From assembly GCA_903870235.1 (NCBI GenBank), contig CAIQCA010000018.1, positions 1 through 6,295 on the forward strand: DNA of 6,295 bases, written 5' to 3'. This DNA is from an uncultured bacterium (GTDB taxonomy: Bacteria > Patescibacteriota > Minisyncoccia > Phycocordibacterales > PALSA-1337). The translations under genes and the position numbers were made by a program. Numbering within the stretch: position 1 is the first letter of the stretch; each line of letters begins with the position of its first letter. The notes under the pieces were generated by a model. It saw only the letters and a list, made by a program, of their open reading frames with translations. It was not told the origin of the DNA and did not search any database. Below, piece by piece: positions 1 through 6,295 of this stretch.

Positions 1-681
1 CTCTGGTATAAGATCGCTAGCTCCGATATAGAGAAAGAATCCGGCAAACAAAGCCAGTATTATACTAAGGCCGCGTTCCGGAACAGAGAAAAACATTGTG
101 GCTATAACACCAAGAACGGGAGCAATCGCATCTGCTATAAGCCAACGAAGGGCGTGTTTAAATCCGCCCTGATTTTTTATAATCATATTTACAGTATTGA
201 TACCATCGGAAAAGTCGTGTACCAAGACAGCTACAGCGACGATAGAACCAATTGCTGCTGAAACTTGGAAAGCCAAGCCGATTGCTACACCATCTAGAAA
301 ACTATGGAGACATAAGCTTCCAGCACCAAGAATGCCGCGACCATGTTGTTCATGCACGTCGCGCTCACCACCTTCGGTATTTTGTTCATGCGCGGCGTAT
401 TCACCAGATTTGGCATCATCTTCATGAAAATGCAGAAAAACCAATCGATCCAATAAAAGATAAACCACGAAGCCGACAGCTGTTACGGCGAGTATCGTGT
501 TGTTTGAATAGAACTGTCCACCAAGATTCAATGACTCTGGCATAAGATCAAAAAAAGCAACCGCAATCACAGCGCCAGCGGAAAAACCTAAAACCAGATG
601 GAGTTTATCTTTGAGTTTCAGCGCGAAAAGACCCCCAAGGAGAGTAGCAAAGAAGGTGGCGATAGATATAAGAATAATCAT
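1..681 (-). CDS. ZIP-family divalent metal transporter (3' end beyond window)
   Basis: Reading leftwards from the ATG at 681-679, the frame stays open for 227 codons to the window edge, so the C-terminus is missing. ZIP proteins are inner-membrane transporters that move Zn, Fe or Mn toward the cytoplasm. Visible segments: TM1 about residues 1-20, TM2 about 29-48 ending DLMPES, TM3 about 63-83, then a loop rich in His, Asp and Glu (84-113), TM4 with HSFLDGVAIG (126-135), TM5 with HDFSDGINT (155-163), TM6 about 180-199, and TM7 about 207-222 ending in DLIPE. H126, D130, H155 and D159 sit where ZIPs bind metal. TM5 lacks the His-Glu-x-Pro pattern of ZupT-like members, so this is a divergent subgroup and the metal cannot be assigned. 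No Shine-Dalgarno sequence precedes the ATG, but a TATAAT box lies 11 bp upstream. The family call is firm; substrate and direction are inferred from the family. Confidence 0.88.
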   Translation of the reverse strand, partial: MIILISIATFFATLLGGLFALKLKDKLHLVLGFSAGAVIAVAFFDLMPESLNLGGQFYSNNTILAVTAVGFVVYLLLDRLVFLHFHEDDAKSGEYAAHEQNTEGGERDVHEQHGRGILGAGSLCLHSFLDGVAIGLAFQVSAAIGSIVAVAVLVHDFSDGINTVNMIIKNQGGFKHALRWLIADAIAPVLGVIATMFFSVPERGLSIILALFAGFFLYIGASDLIPE

Positions 682-692
682 AGTTATGATAA

Positions 693-722
693 ATTATACG
701 CTTTTGCCTATTCATACCTCAA
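693..722 (-). promoter_or_regulatory. Putative sigma-70-type promoter for the ZIP gene, near-leaderless
   Basis: Read on the minus strand, TTGAGG (722-717) and a perfect TATAAT (698-693) are separated by 18 bp. The -35 box matches TTGACA at four of six positions and lies inside the last codons of the MacB-like permease gene. Initiation about 7 nt past the -10 box would start the transcript near 686, only about 5 nt before the ATG at 681. That fits the absence of a Shine-Dalgarno sequence. It is a sequence match only; the element could also be chance in AT-rich spacer DNA. Confidence 0.5.
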
Positions 723-1952
723 GGCTTCGATTGGACTCTTTTTTGATGCCTTACTAGCCGGATAACCACCGAAAACCAAGCCGATCACTGCAGACACACT
801 AAAGCCTAGTGCGGCACCGCCCCATGGGAAAATAAACTGCCAATCAACACCAAGACCTTTGGATAGTATAAGAGCGATTATAAAGGCCAAGCTTGAACCA
901 AGAATAATACCTATAATACCACCAAGGACTGTAAGCATCACCGCCTCTATCAAGAATTGCCACAAAATATCTCCATCGGTTGCCCCTAATGCTTTACGCA
1001 AACCGATTTCACGCGTACGTTCAGTCACAGCGACCAACATTATATTCATAATTCCCACACCACCAACAAACAATGCGATCGACGCCACAGCCACCAAAAA
1101 CCAAGTCAAAGCACCAGTAATAGTAGAGAGACGATTTGCTAGATCTTGTTGGGTTTGAACACTAAAGTCTTCTTTACTTGCGTCTGTAATACCGTGCGAT
1201 TCTCGCAACGTGATACGGATATCATCTGCAGTGACTGTAACTGCCTCATCGGAAACAGCCTGAATAATTATACGTTGAAAATACTTTATACCAAGTAAAT
1301 AATCTTGCACTGTTGTATATGGCATAATAACCATACTATCGAAGTTAAACAAAGATCCCCCTCCTGATGGCGGTAAGGCTGCGACAATCTTGAAATTACG
1401 TCCTTTGATTTTTATTTTCTGGCCAACAGGATTGGCATCTGCACTATCAAAAAGATGTTCGGTCACCTTGGATCCCACAACAACGACATCGGCCCTAGAA
1501 GCAACATCATCTTGTGTGAAAAAAGATCCATATTTCGGGTTCAAGTCAAAAATACTAGCCATCAAATCTGTGGCACCAAAAATGCTAACTTGGTAAGTAT
1601 TTGCCCCGTAAGAAGCAATATCTGCTCCAAGAACTGTCGGCATGATAGATTTTAGTCCTGGTACATTGGCTTTATTCTCTAGAGCCACAATATCTTTTTG
1701 TTTCAGAGAATCACTAAAAAGTTGTGCGGAATCAGATGGGCCAGTCGGTTCACGACCAGGAATAATAGCGATAGTGTTGGTACCCAGACCCTGAACCTGC
1801 CCAAGAATAAGATTTTGTGCTCCAGCACCAAGTGAAACCACTAACATAATTGCCGTGATACCGATAACGATCCCAAGGACAGTCAAAAAAGATCTTGAAC
1901 GGTTTGTCGTCAATCCTCGTAATGCAGTTGTAAATCGGTGGCGGATAGTCAT
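708..1952 (-). CDS. MacB-type ABC transporter permease (FtsX-like domain)
   Basis: This 414-residue protein has the full architecture of a MacB permease without the ATPase half. A short cytoplasmic N-terminus (about 1-20, rich in Arg and Thr) leads into TM1 (about 21-43). A large extracytoplasmic MacB_PCD domain follows (about 44-280). TM2 (about 281-308) is followed by the conserved cytoplasmic coupling segment ERTREIGLRKALGA (311-324). TM3 (about 330-365) and TM4 (about 375-397) precede a tail ending PIEALRYE, typical of the family. Such permeases dimerise and act with a MacA-like adaptor and a cytosolic ATPase in mechanotransmission-style export; here both partners are encoded immediately upstream. 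The ATG start lies 6 nt after the ATPase stop codon with no Shine-Dalgarno sequence, suggesting translational coupling. Substrate is unknown: the family handles macrolides, peptides, lipoproteins and other molecules. Confidence 0.93.
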   Translation of the reverse strand: MTIRHRFTTALRGLTTNRSRSFLTVLGIVIGITAIMLVVSLGAGAQNLILGQVQGLGTNTIAIIPGREPTGPSDSAQLFSDSLKQKDIVALENKANVPGLKSIMPTVLGADIASYGANTYQVSIFGATDLMASIFDLNPKYGSFFTQDDVASRADVVVVGSKVTEHLFDSADANPVGQKIKIKGRNFKIVAALPPSGGGSLFNFDSMVIMPYTTVQDYLLGIKYFQRIIIQAVSDEAVTVTADDIRITLRESHGITDASKEDFSVQTQQDLANRLSTITGALTWFLVAVASIALFVGGVGIMNIMLVAVTERTREIGLRKALGATDGDILWQFLIEAVMLTVLGGIIGIILGSSLAFIIALILSKGLGVDWQFIFPWGGAALGFSVSAVIGLVFGGYPASKASKKSPIEALRYE

Positions 1953-1958
1953 AAAATT

Positions 1959-2678
1959 TTATTTAACATATTCATCATTAGCGGACATACGATTCTTCAC
2001 CGGCAAATCACTTTCTATTACACCGTCCATAAGACGAATAATGCGCTCAGCGTGTTCGGCCGTAGAAGTTTCATGAGTGATTAGTACAATAGTTCTTCCC
2101 TCTTTTTCATTTAATTGTTGGATTATAGACATTACATTTTTTCCAGATTTGGAATCCAAGTTACCTGTTGGCTCATCAGCAAAGATGATGTCTGGATTAT
2201 TTATGAGCGCGCGAGCAATAGCCAGACGTTGTTTTTCACCACCAGAAAGTTCCGATGGTTGGTGGAACATACGGTGTCCGAGACCTACTGATTCCACAAC
2301 CGCCCTAGCACGACTATCCCACTCACGCTCTGGAACATCCGAGTAAACAAGCGGCAATTTAGCATTTTCCAAAACTGAGGTACGTGGCAATAAATTGAAA
2401 GATTGAAACACGAAACCAACTTTTCTGTTTCGTAGATTTGCTAACTCGTCGCGCGAATACGAACCGATATCTTTGCCATCAAAAATAAATTTCCCACTAG
2501 TTGGATCATCCAGCATTCCCAAGACATGCAGAAGGGTTGATTTTCCACTGCCAGATGGACCCATGATAGCTAAGAACTCCCCTTTGCGAACAGAAAAAGT
2601 AACGCCGTCTAAGGCCTTCGTCTCCGTCTCACCATCGTGGTAAGACTTCTTAAGATTTTTAACTTCGATAATATTCAT
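1959..2678 (-). CDS. ABC transporter ATP-binding protein, MacB/LolD type
   Basis: This 239-residue protein is a complete nucleotide-binding subunit. Walker A is GPSGSGKST (residues 40-48), the Q-loop Gln is Q92 in [11 protein letters not shown], the signature is LSGGE (144-148), Walker B is IIFADE (164-169) with catalytic E169, the D-loop region is GNLD (172-175), and the switch His is H202 in LITHE. All catalytic residues are present, so it should be active. The FQSFNLLPR sequence and the TGNLD context are typical of the MacB/LolD/FtsE group rather than of importer ATPases. It sits between the adaptor gene (31-nt gap) and the permease gene (6-nt gap), so it very likely powers that permease. 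The ATG start is supported by the usual N-terminus beginning [13 protein letters not shown]. No Shine-Dalgarno sequence is at the expected distance. A LolD-like lipoprotein role is possible but less likely next to a MacA-type adaptor. Confidence 0.95.
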   Translation of the reverse strand: MNIIEVKNLKKSYHDGETETKALDGVTFSVRKGEFLAIMGPSGSGKSTLLHVLGMLDDPTSGKFIFDGKDIGSYSRDELANLRNRKVGFVFQSFNLLPRTSVLENAKLPLVYSDVPEREWDSRARAVVESVGLGHRMFHQPSELSGGEKQRLAIARALINNPDIIFADEPTGNLDSKSGKNVMSIIQQLNEKEGRTIVLITHETSTAEHAERIIRLMDGVIESDLPVKNRMSANDEYVK

Positions 2679-2709
2679 GACAGGATATGGCGCCTTAGCG
2701 CATTTGAAA

Positions 2710-4254
2710 TTATTTGCTATAAGTCACCACTTTCTGACCAGCAGATAAACCAGAAACTATTTCCGTAGTACCACTTGATCCCTTCAAACCCAAAGTGACT
2801 GGAATCGAAGCAAAGGTCTTACCATCTTTATTTAAAACACGAACGGATTTGGCACCACTATCATCCGTTATAATGGCCCTGGTTGGCACATACAGAACGT
2901 TATCATGCTCTCTGGTCATAATATCAGTATTGGCCGTCATACCAGAACGTATTCGCACATCTTCTTTACCAAATTGTAAGGTAACTTTATAAGTCGGTAC
3001 TCCTTCCAGGACAGTCTCCGCGGGGTCTATGAGTGTAACAACCGCACCAAATATTGTATCTGAACCATAAGCGTCCAGAGTTACCTCTGCTTGATTTCCA
3101 ATAATAATCTTTGCTATGTCGGCCTCTGGTACGTAAGCTTCTATCTTATATGACCCCTCACTTTGTACAGCGAAGCCGGCTTGCCCAGGAGAAGCATACT
3201 CACCTTCGTGTGGATCTACACGTGTGACAGTGCCCTCTATAGGAGAATAGATACGTCCTTTAGCAACTGTCGCCGCTAGTGAATTCACTGTTGCTTGTTG
3301 TGCACGAATTGCTTCAGCAGAAGAACCAGCATTTTTCAAAACAAAATTATTATAGACTTCATTGTAGGCAGTCTGTGATTGTTCTAGAGCAGTCTTGGCG
3401 GTAGCTATAGATGTCACCGCTTGATTCAATGAACTTTGGCCGAGATTCATGGTAGAAACATAAGAATCAATAACTGATTGAGATAATGCTGAACCACTGA
3501 CACTTAGACTATTAACAATAACAGAAAGATGATCCGCGAACGATTTTGTCTCAGAGATATACTTATTGGAATTTATAAGCAAAACATCTACCCCGTCGGT
3601 GCTTGTCGCATTATCTAAATCGGATTTCCAATATTTCAAATAATCAGATACTGCCACTCGCTCGAAATTTATACTAGACTGTGCGGCATTGGACTGAGCA
3701 TTGATAATTATTGTTGGGTTACCACTTTGAGGATTTCGGAAGAATGTATCTGTGTAATTGAATATTGCACCCTGGGTCTCAACATAACCGTCACGTACGG
3801 CATTTATCGCATTGGTTTTCGCGTTTGAGAGAGCCACCAGAGCGGAATCAACTTTGGCTTTTTCCAAAAGGAGCTCTTCTGGCCTTAAAGCGCGAGTCAA
3901 ATCATCAAGTTTAGCTTGAGCAGATGCTAAAGAAGCTACCGCATCAGCATTGTCCAGCGAAGCCAAGAGTTGGCCCTTATTTACCTTATCACCAACTTTC
4001 ACATAGATGTTTGAAATCGAACCACTAGAATCAAAAGAAAGATCAGCTTTTTCTAAAGGAGAGATCTTTCCAGTAACACTGACTTTTTCTATGACATTTC
4101 CAGATACAACTACAGCTGATTCGATTGTCGAGCTAGACCCACCACGCATAACAAAATATATAGCCAAAATCACCACAACAACCACACCAATAATAAAATA
4201 CTTGTTCTTGATAAAACGACCCCACCCAGACTTTTTGGGAATATTATTAGACAT
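2710..4254 (-). CDS. MacA-like membrane fusion protein (HlyD family) with enlarged helical insert
   Basis: This 514-residue protein is the adaptor of the downstream ABC ATPase and permease. A basic cytoplasmic stretch (1-18) precedes one TM anchor (about 19-36). The first biotin/lipoyl half-domain (about 46-101) contains VKVGDKVNKGQLLASLD, and the second (about 334-366) contains YSPIEGTVTRVDPHEGE. A beta-barrel domain (about 367-450, ending near RIRSGMTANTDI) and a membrane-proximal domain (about 451-514) follow. Between the lipoyl halves lie about 230 residues of mainly helical sequence (106-333), far longer than the hairpin of MacA-like proteins, which usually total about 370-400 residues. 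The hairpin arms are Ala-, Ser- and Gln-rich; the middle, about 147-290, looks like an additional domain. The ATG start has an AGGA Shine-Dalgarno sequence 8 nt upstream. It is probably cotranscribed with the genes on both sides. The family is certain; the substrate is unknown. Confidence 0.93.
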   Translation of the reverse strand: MSNNIPKKSGWGRFIKNKYFIIGVVVVVILAIYFVMRGGSSSTIESAVVVSGNVIEKVSVTGKISPLEKADLSFDSSGSISNIYVKVGDKVNKGQLLASLDNADAVASLASAQAKLDDLTRALRPEELLLEKAKVDSALVALSNAKTNAINAVRDGYVETQGAIFNYTDTFFRNPQSGNPTIIINAQSNAAQSSINFERVAVSDYLKYWKSDLDNATSTDGVDVLLINSNKYISETKSFADHLSVIVNSLSVSGSALSQSVIDSYVSTMNLGQSSLNQAVTSIATAKTALEQSQTAYNEVYNNFVLKNAGSSAEAIRAQQATVNSLAATVAKGRIYSPIEGTVTRVDPHEGEYASPGQAGFAVQSEGSYKIEAYVPEADIAKIIIGNQAEVTLDAYGSDTIFGAVVTLIDPAETVLEGVPTYKVTLQFGKEDVRIRSGMTANTDIMTREHDNVLYVPTRAIITDDSGAKSVRVLNKDGKTFASIPVTLGLKGSSGTTEIVSGLSAGQKVVTYSK

Positions 4255-4262
4255 TTTTTATG

Positions 4263-4266
4263 TCCT
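4263..4266 (-). promoter_or_regulatory. Shine-Dalgarno sequence for the MacA-like gene
   Basis: AGGA on the minus strand, 8 nt before the ATG at 4254, is the only well-placed ribosome binding site in the window. It supports the chosen start and suggests this gene begins a separately translated block after the 50-nt gap from the MFS gene. Confidence 0.6.
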
Positions 4267-4304
4267 AATCTTATCACAATTCAGAGAAAAAATCCTGCCA
4301 GAAT

Positions 4305-5807
4305 TTAGCCTGCTTCGGCCATTGCTTCTGCTTCTTTTGACAGTTCAACATGCTTATCCCCGTCCTCTTTCTTGATTAAAAATATAGCAAAAGCTCCTAT
4401 ACCAACTACTATAGCCGATACAATATAGATCTGTGAATAAGCCAAAACCTGTGCTTTAAGCGAAATCAAACCTATAGCCGTGTTATATTGCAACTGGGTT
4501 GCCGCATGAATAATACTATTCTTCGAAATTGCAATAATATTATTTTTGGTAAACGTACCAACCAAAGTGCCGAAAACGGCTATACCCATAGCGCCACCTA
4601 TGTTTCTCACCAAGGCCAAAATAGAGGACGCTACACCTATCTCATCGGCAGGAACAGCAGACGCCACTAGACTTGTACGTTGTGCCATACCAGAACCCAT
4701 AAAGAGGGCCATGAGAGCGAGCGGCCATATTATATCCCAAGCCGTTGAACGTGGTTCGATATGTGAAAGAAAGAAAAACGACATTGCGGCACCAATAGTA
4801 CCCCAGAAAATAACTGAACGTGGTGAAAACTTTGCCAAGAGAAAACGTCCAAGTACCATAGCAGATAGGGGTATGCACAAGCCCATAGGGATAAACAAAA
4901 GACCAGATTGTGTAGCGTTATAACCAAGGAATGTCTGAGCAAAGATAGGAATAGCAAAGACGCTTCCCATCATTCCAAGAAAGATCACAAAGTTGTTTAG
5001 GAGAGCTGCATTGAAAGTGCGGTTTTTGAAAAAAGAAAAATCAACAATGGGTTCAGGATGGTGATTTTCGATATATGCAAAGATGGCACTAAATACGATC
5101 ATGGTGGCATAACACAAAAGACTAGAACCGGATGTCCAACCCCAATCCATACCTTTGTCCAAAACCAATACCAAAGTTGCCAACACTACACCTAAGGTAC
5201 TGGCACCAAACCAATCGAAACTGACAGTCTTACGCTCAGAAACTGATTCATGAATATAGGTTATAGCCATATACAATCCCAAAAGCCCAAGTGGTAGATT
5301 GATCATGAAAACCGAACGCCACCCAAACATATCTATGAGTGGTCCACCAATGAGTGGACCAAACACTGCGGCTGAGGCAAAAGAAGATGACCAGATACCA
5401 AGTGCTTGAGCACGCTCCTTAGGCTCACGGAAAGTGATGGCGATGATCGCCATAGCTGTAGGATAATCAGCCGAGCTGGCAATTGCTTGGATGATGCGGA
5501 AAATAACCATCGAGCCCAAATTCCATGAAAGGCCGGCAAGAAGAGACCCAAGAATAAAAATGGAAAAACCCAATATATATATTTTCTTTCGACCCAAAGT
5601 ATCGCCCAACTTCCCCCAAACAGGAACGAAGACAGCATTAGCAATAATATATGCAGTTACAATCCAAGAAGCTGCGGAGACGGTTATACCAAAAGAGTCG
5701 ATAACTTTTGGTATCGCCAAATTTACAATAGTCTGATCGAGACGGCCAAGAAATGTGCCGACTACCACAGTCAAAAGAACCATCCAACGCAAAGATTTTG
5801 GCTTCAT
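4305..5807 (-). CDS. DHA2-family (EmrB/QacA) MFS efflux transporter
   Basis: From the ATG at 5807 this is a 500-residue integral membrane protein with hydrophobic segments consistent with the 14-TM DHA2 drug:H+ antiporters. TM1 carries GRLDQTIVNLAIP (about 21-33), the DHA2 motif with membrane-embedded D24. The loop between TM2 and TM3 carries motif A as GKLGDTLGRKK (65-75). TM4 has the motif B Arg (R104) in FRIIQAIASS. TM5 carries the antiporter motif C as GPLIGGPLID (150-159), followed by FGWRSVFMINLPLG. The C-terminal tail is short and charged, ending AEAG. The ATG overlaps the stop codon of the upstream adaptor gene (ATGA at 5807-5804), which indicates coupling and a two-component pump of the EmrAB kind. 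An in-frame TTG at 5822 would add five residues, but the ATG fits the family N-terminus and the overlap better. Substrate cannot be predicted. TM4 has an unusual Asp (D114) where the family mostly has small residues. Confidence 0.93.
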   Translation of the reverse strand: MKPKSLRWMVLLTVVVGTFLGRLDQTIVNLAIPKVIDSFGITVSAASWIVTAYIIANAVFVPVWGKLGDTLGRKKIYILGFSIFILGSLLAGLSWNLGSMVIFRIIQAIASSADYPTAMAIIAITFREPKERAQALGIWSSSFASAAVFGPLIGGPLIDMFGWRSVFMINLPLGLLGLYMAITYIHESVSERKTVSFDWFGASTLGVVLATLVLVLDKGMDWGWTSGSSLLCYATMIVFSAIFAYIENHHPEPIVDFSFFKNRTFNAALLNNFVIFLGMMGSVFAIPIFAQTFLGYNATQSGLLFIPMGLCIPLSAMVLGRFLLAKFSPRSVIFWGTIGAAMSFFFLSHIEPRSTAWDIIWPLALMALFMGSGMAQRTSLVASAVPADEIGVASSILALVRNIGGAMGIAVFGTLVGTFTKNNIIAISKNSIIHAATQLQYNTAIGLISLKAQVLAYSQIYIVSAIVVGIGAFAIFLIKKEDGDKHVELSKEAEAMAEAG

Positions 5808-6295
5808 TGTATTGCTACCCAAATCCTAGCTGACATACCATTTTTAAGCTCAGAATATTGAGTCGTATTGAAACGGACTTTAATATCGAACACTTGTTCT
5901 TGGCGCTGGTCAGAGATTGTAAAGACGATATCACCGGATCTGGCCTGTGGACTTATCTCATCGACAATACCACTGTATTCTTTGGATCCAAAGGCGTCTA
6001 CTGTAAATGTGACATATTGACCAACACGAATTCGATCTAGACCTTTATTTTCTTCAAGATGTCCGACGACATGCAATTGGGTCGGATCAATCATTGATAC
6101 GACAGTTTGACCGGCGGCATATGTTTGACCAACAGTCGCATCCGCTTTAGTGATAATACCAGCCACTTTAGCCTTGATGAGTTGATCTCCCACACGTGCG
6201 ACCACTTCATTTTCCGAAACAGAGTCTCCAGCTTTTACCAGCATATCATTCAAAGGACCGGCAGTTGTGGCGGCCAAGTTGATAGATGGTGATTC
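5804..6295 (-). CDS. HlyD/EmrA-type membrane fusion protein, apparently hairpinless (5' end beyond window)
   Basis: The frame is open from the right window edge to the TGA at 5806-5804, giving 163 visible residues; the N-terminal anchor lies outside the window. Visible residues 6-37 match the first lipoyl half-domain, with NDMLVKAGDSVSENEVVARV. The second half, KAKVAGIITKADATVGQTY, follows at about 41-59 with no room for a coiled-coil hairpin. A beta-barrel (about 73-118, VVGHLEENKG then VGQYVTFTVDAFGSKEYSG) and a membrane-proximal segment ending KNGMSARIWVAIQ complete it. Such adaptors anchor in the cytoplasmic membrane and work with the exporter encoded next, here the DHA2 transporter overlapping by 4 nt. 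Short adaptors of this type next to EmrB-like exporters are known in bacteria without an outer membrane; Bacillus YhbJ with YhcA is a likely parallel from memory. An internal TTG at 6277 is in frame but falls inside the lipoyl domain, so it is not the start. Confidence 0.88.
   Translation of the reverse strand, partial: ESPSINLAATTAGPLNDMLVKAGDSVSENEVVARVGDQLIKAKVAGIITKADATVGQTYAAGQTVVSMIDPTQLHVVGHLEENKGLDRIRVGQYVTFTVDAFGSKEYSGIVDEISPQARSGDIVFTISDQRQEQVFDIKVRFNTTQYSELKNGMSARIWVAIQ

Noticed and set aside
197..545. Two plus-strand open frames (197-427 and 252-545) opposite the left-edge gene
   Set aside because: They lie wholly antisense to the ZIP coding frame, which has clear family motifs. 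Their translations are low-complexity, Arg/His/Pro/Ser-rich and match no fold I recognise.
4268..4273. TAAGAT with a preceding TG (extended -10-like) upstream of the MacA-like gene
   Set aside because: No acceptable -35 box is present, and the transcript would start near 4261, after the Shine-Dalgarno AGGA at 4266-4263. That would remove the ribosome site, so it is probably chance.
4280..4320. T-run on the minus strand just after the MFS stop codon, considered as an intrinsic terminator
   Set aside because: The T-tract is preceded only by a direct repeat-like GCAGG/GGCAGG and a 3-bp possible stem. No stable GC-rich hairpin adjoins it.
4007..4375. Plus-strand open frame of 122 codons spanning the adaptor/MFS junction
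   Set aside because: It is antisense to the adaptor's N-terminus and the MFS C-terminus. Its hydrophobic tract is the mirror of the adaptor's TM segment and the spacer, not an independent gene.
4642..5644. Additional minus-strand open frames (4642-4878, 4730-4957, 5333-5644) within the MFS gene
   Set aside because: They are out-of-frame shadows of the transporter. Their Leu/Phe/Ser-rich translations come from shifted membrane-segment codons.
5820..5822. TTG as the start of the MFS transporter
   Set aside because: It is in frame and would add five residues, but AGGA lies only 1 nt before it, too close for a ribosome site. The ATG at 5807 gives the classic ATGA overlap and the usual family N-terminus.
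1..6295. A defence, CRISPR, toxin-antitoxin or mobile-element system
   Set aside because: All coding space is accounted for by transport proteins. I saw no spaced repeats, terminal inverted repeats, integrase or transposase motifs, or small toxin-antitoxin gene pairs.

Overview
The window is a densely packed, single-direction stretch of bacterial DNA. All six genes lie on the minus strand, so transcription runs from the right edge to the left edge. Every gap between genes is 50 bp or less. The genes at both edges are cut by the window. By eye the base composition is mildly AT-rich, all genes read with the standard bacterial code (TGA is used as a stop), and no RNA genes, mobile elements, CRISPR arrays or long repeats are visible.

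Layout in order of transcription: (1) 6295-5804, the C-terminal part of a small HlyD/EmrA-type membrane fusion protein that appears to lack the usual coiled-coil hairpin; (2) 5807-4305, a DHA2 (EmrB/QacA) major facilitator exporter that overlaps gene 1 by ATGA; (3) 4254-2710, a MacA-like membrane fusion protein with an unusually long helical insert; (4) 2678-1959, a MacB/LolD-type ABC ATPase; (5) 1952-708, a MacB-type FtsX-domain permease; (6) 681-1 (3' end off the window), a ZIP-family metal transporter with a putative promoter of its own that would give an almost leaderless transcript.

Genes 1 and 2 look like a proton-driven efflux pair, and genes 3 to 5 like an ATP-driven MacAB-like tripartite set with ATPase and permease as separate polypeptides. 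Neither set has an outer-membrane channel gene in the window. The ZIP gene is probably a functionally separate neighbour, because it has its own promoter-like sequence and an importer-type fold.

The style of the proteins suggests a Candidate Phyla Radiation (Patescibacteria, Parcubacteria-like) bacterium. The pointers are the MacA-like adaptor with an Arg-Pro-Glu-Glu segment in its hairpin and a large inserted helical domain, the separate ATPase and permease, and the general lack of Shine-Dalgarno sequences. This is a moderate-confidence inference from remembered family features, not from a search; a Gram-positive-like lineage is the main alternative. I see no wholly new system. The most unusual points are the contrast between the two adaptors, the insert domain, the atypical ZIP motifs and the near-leaderless promoter.
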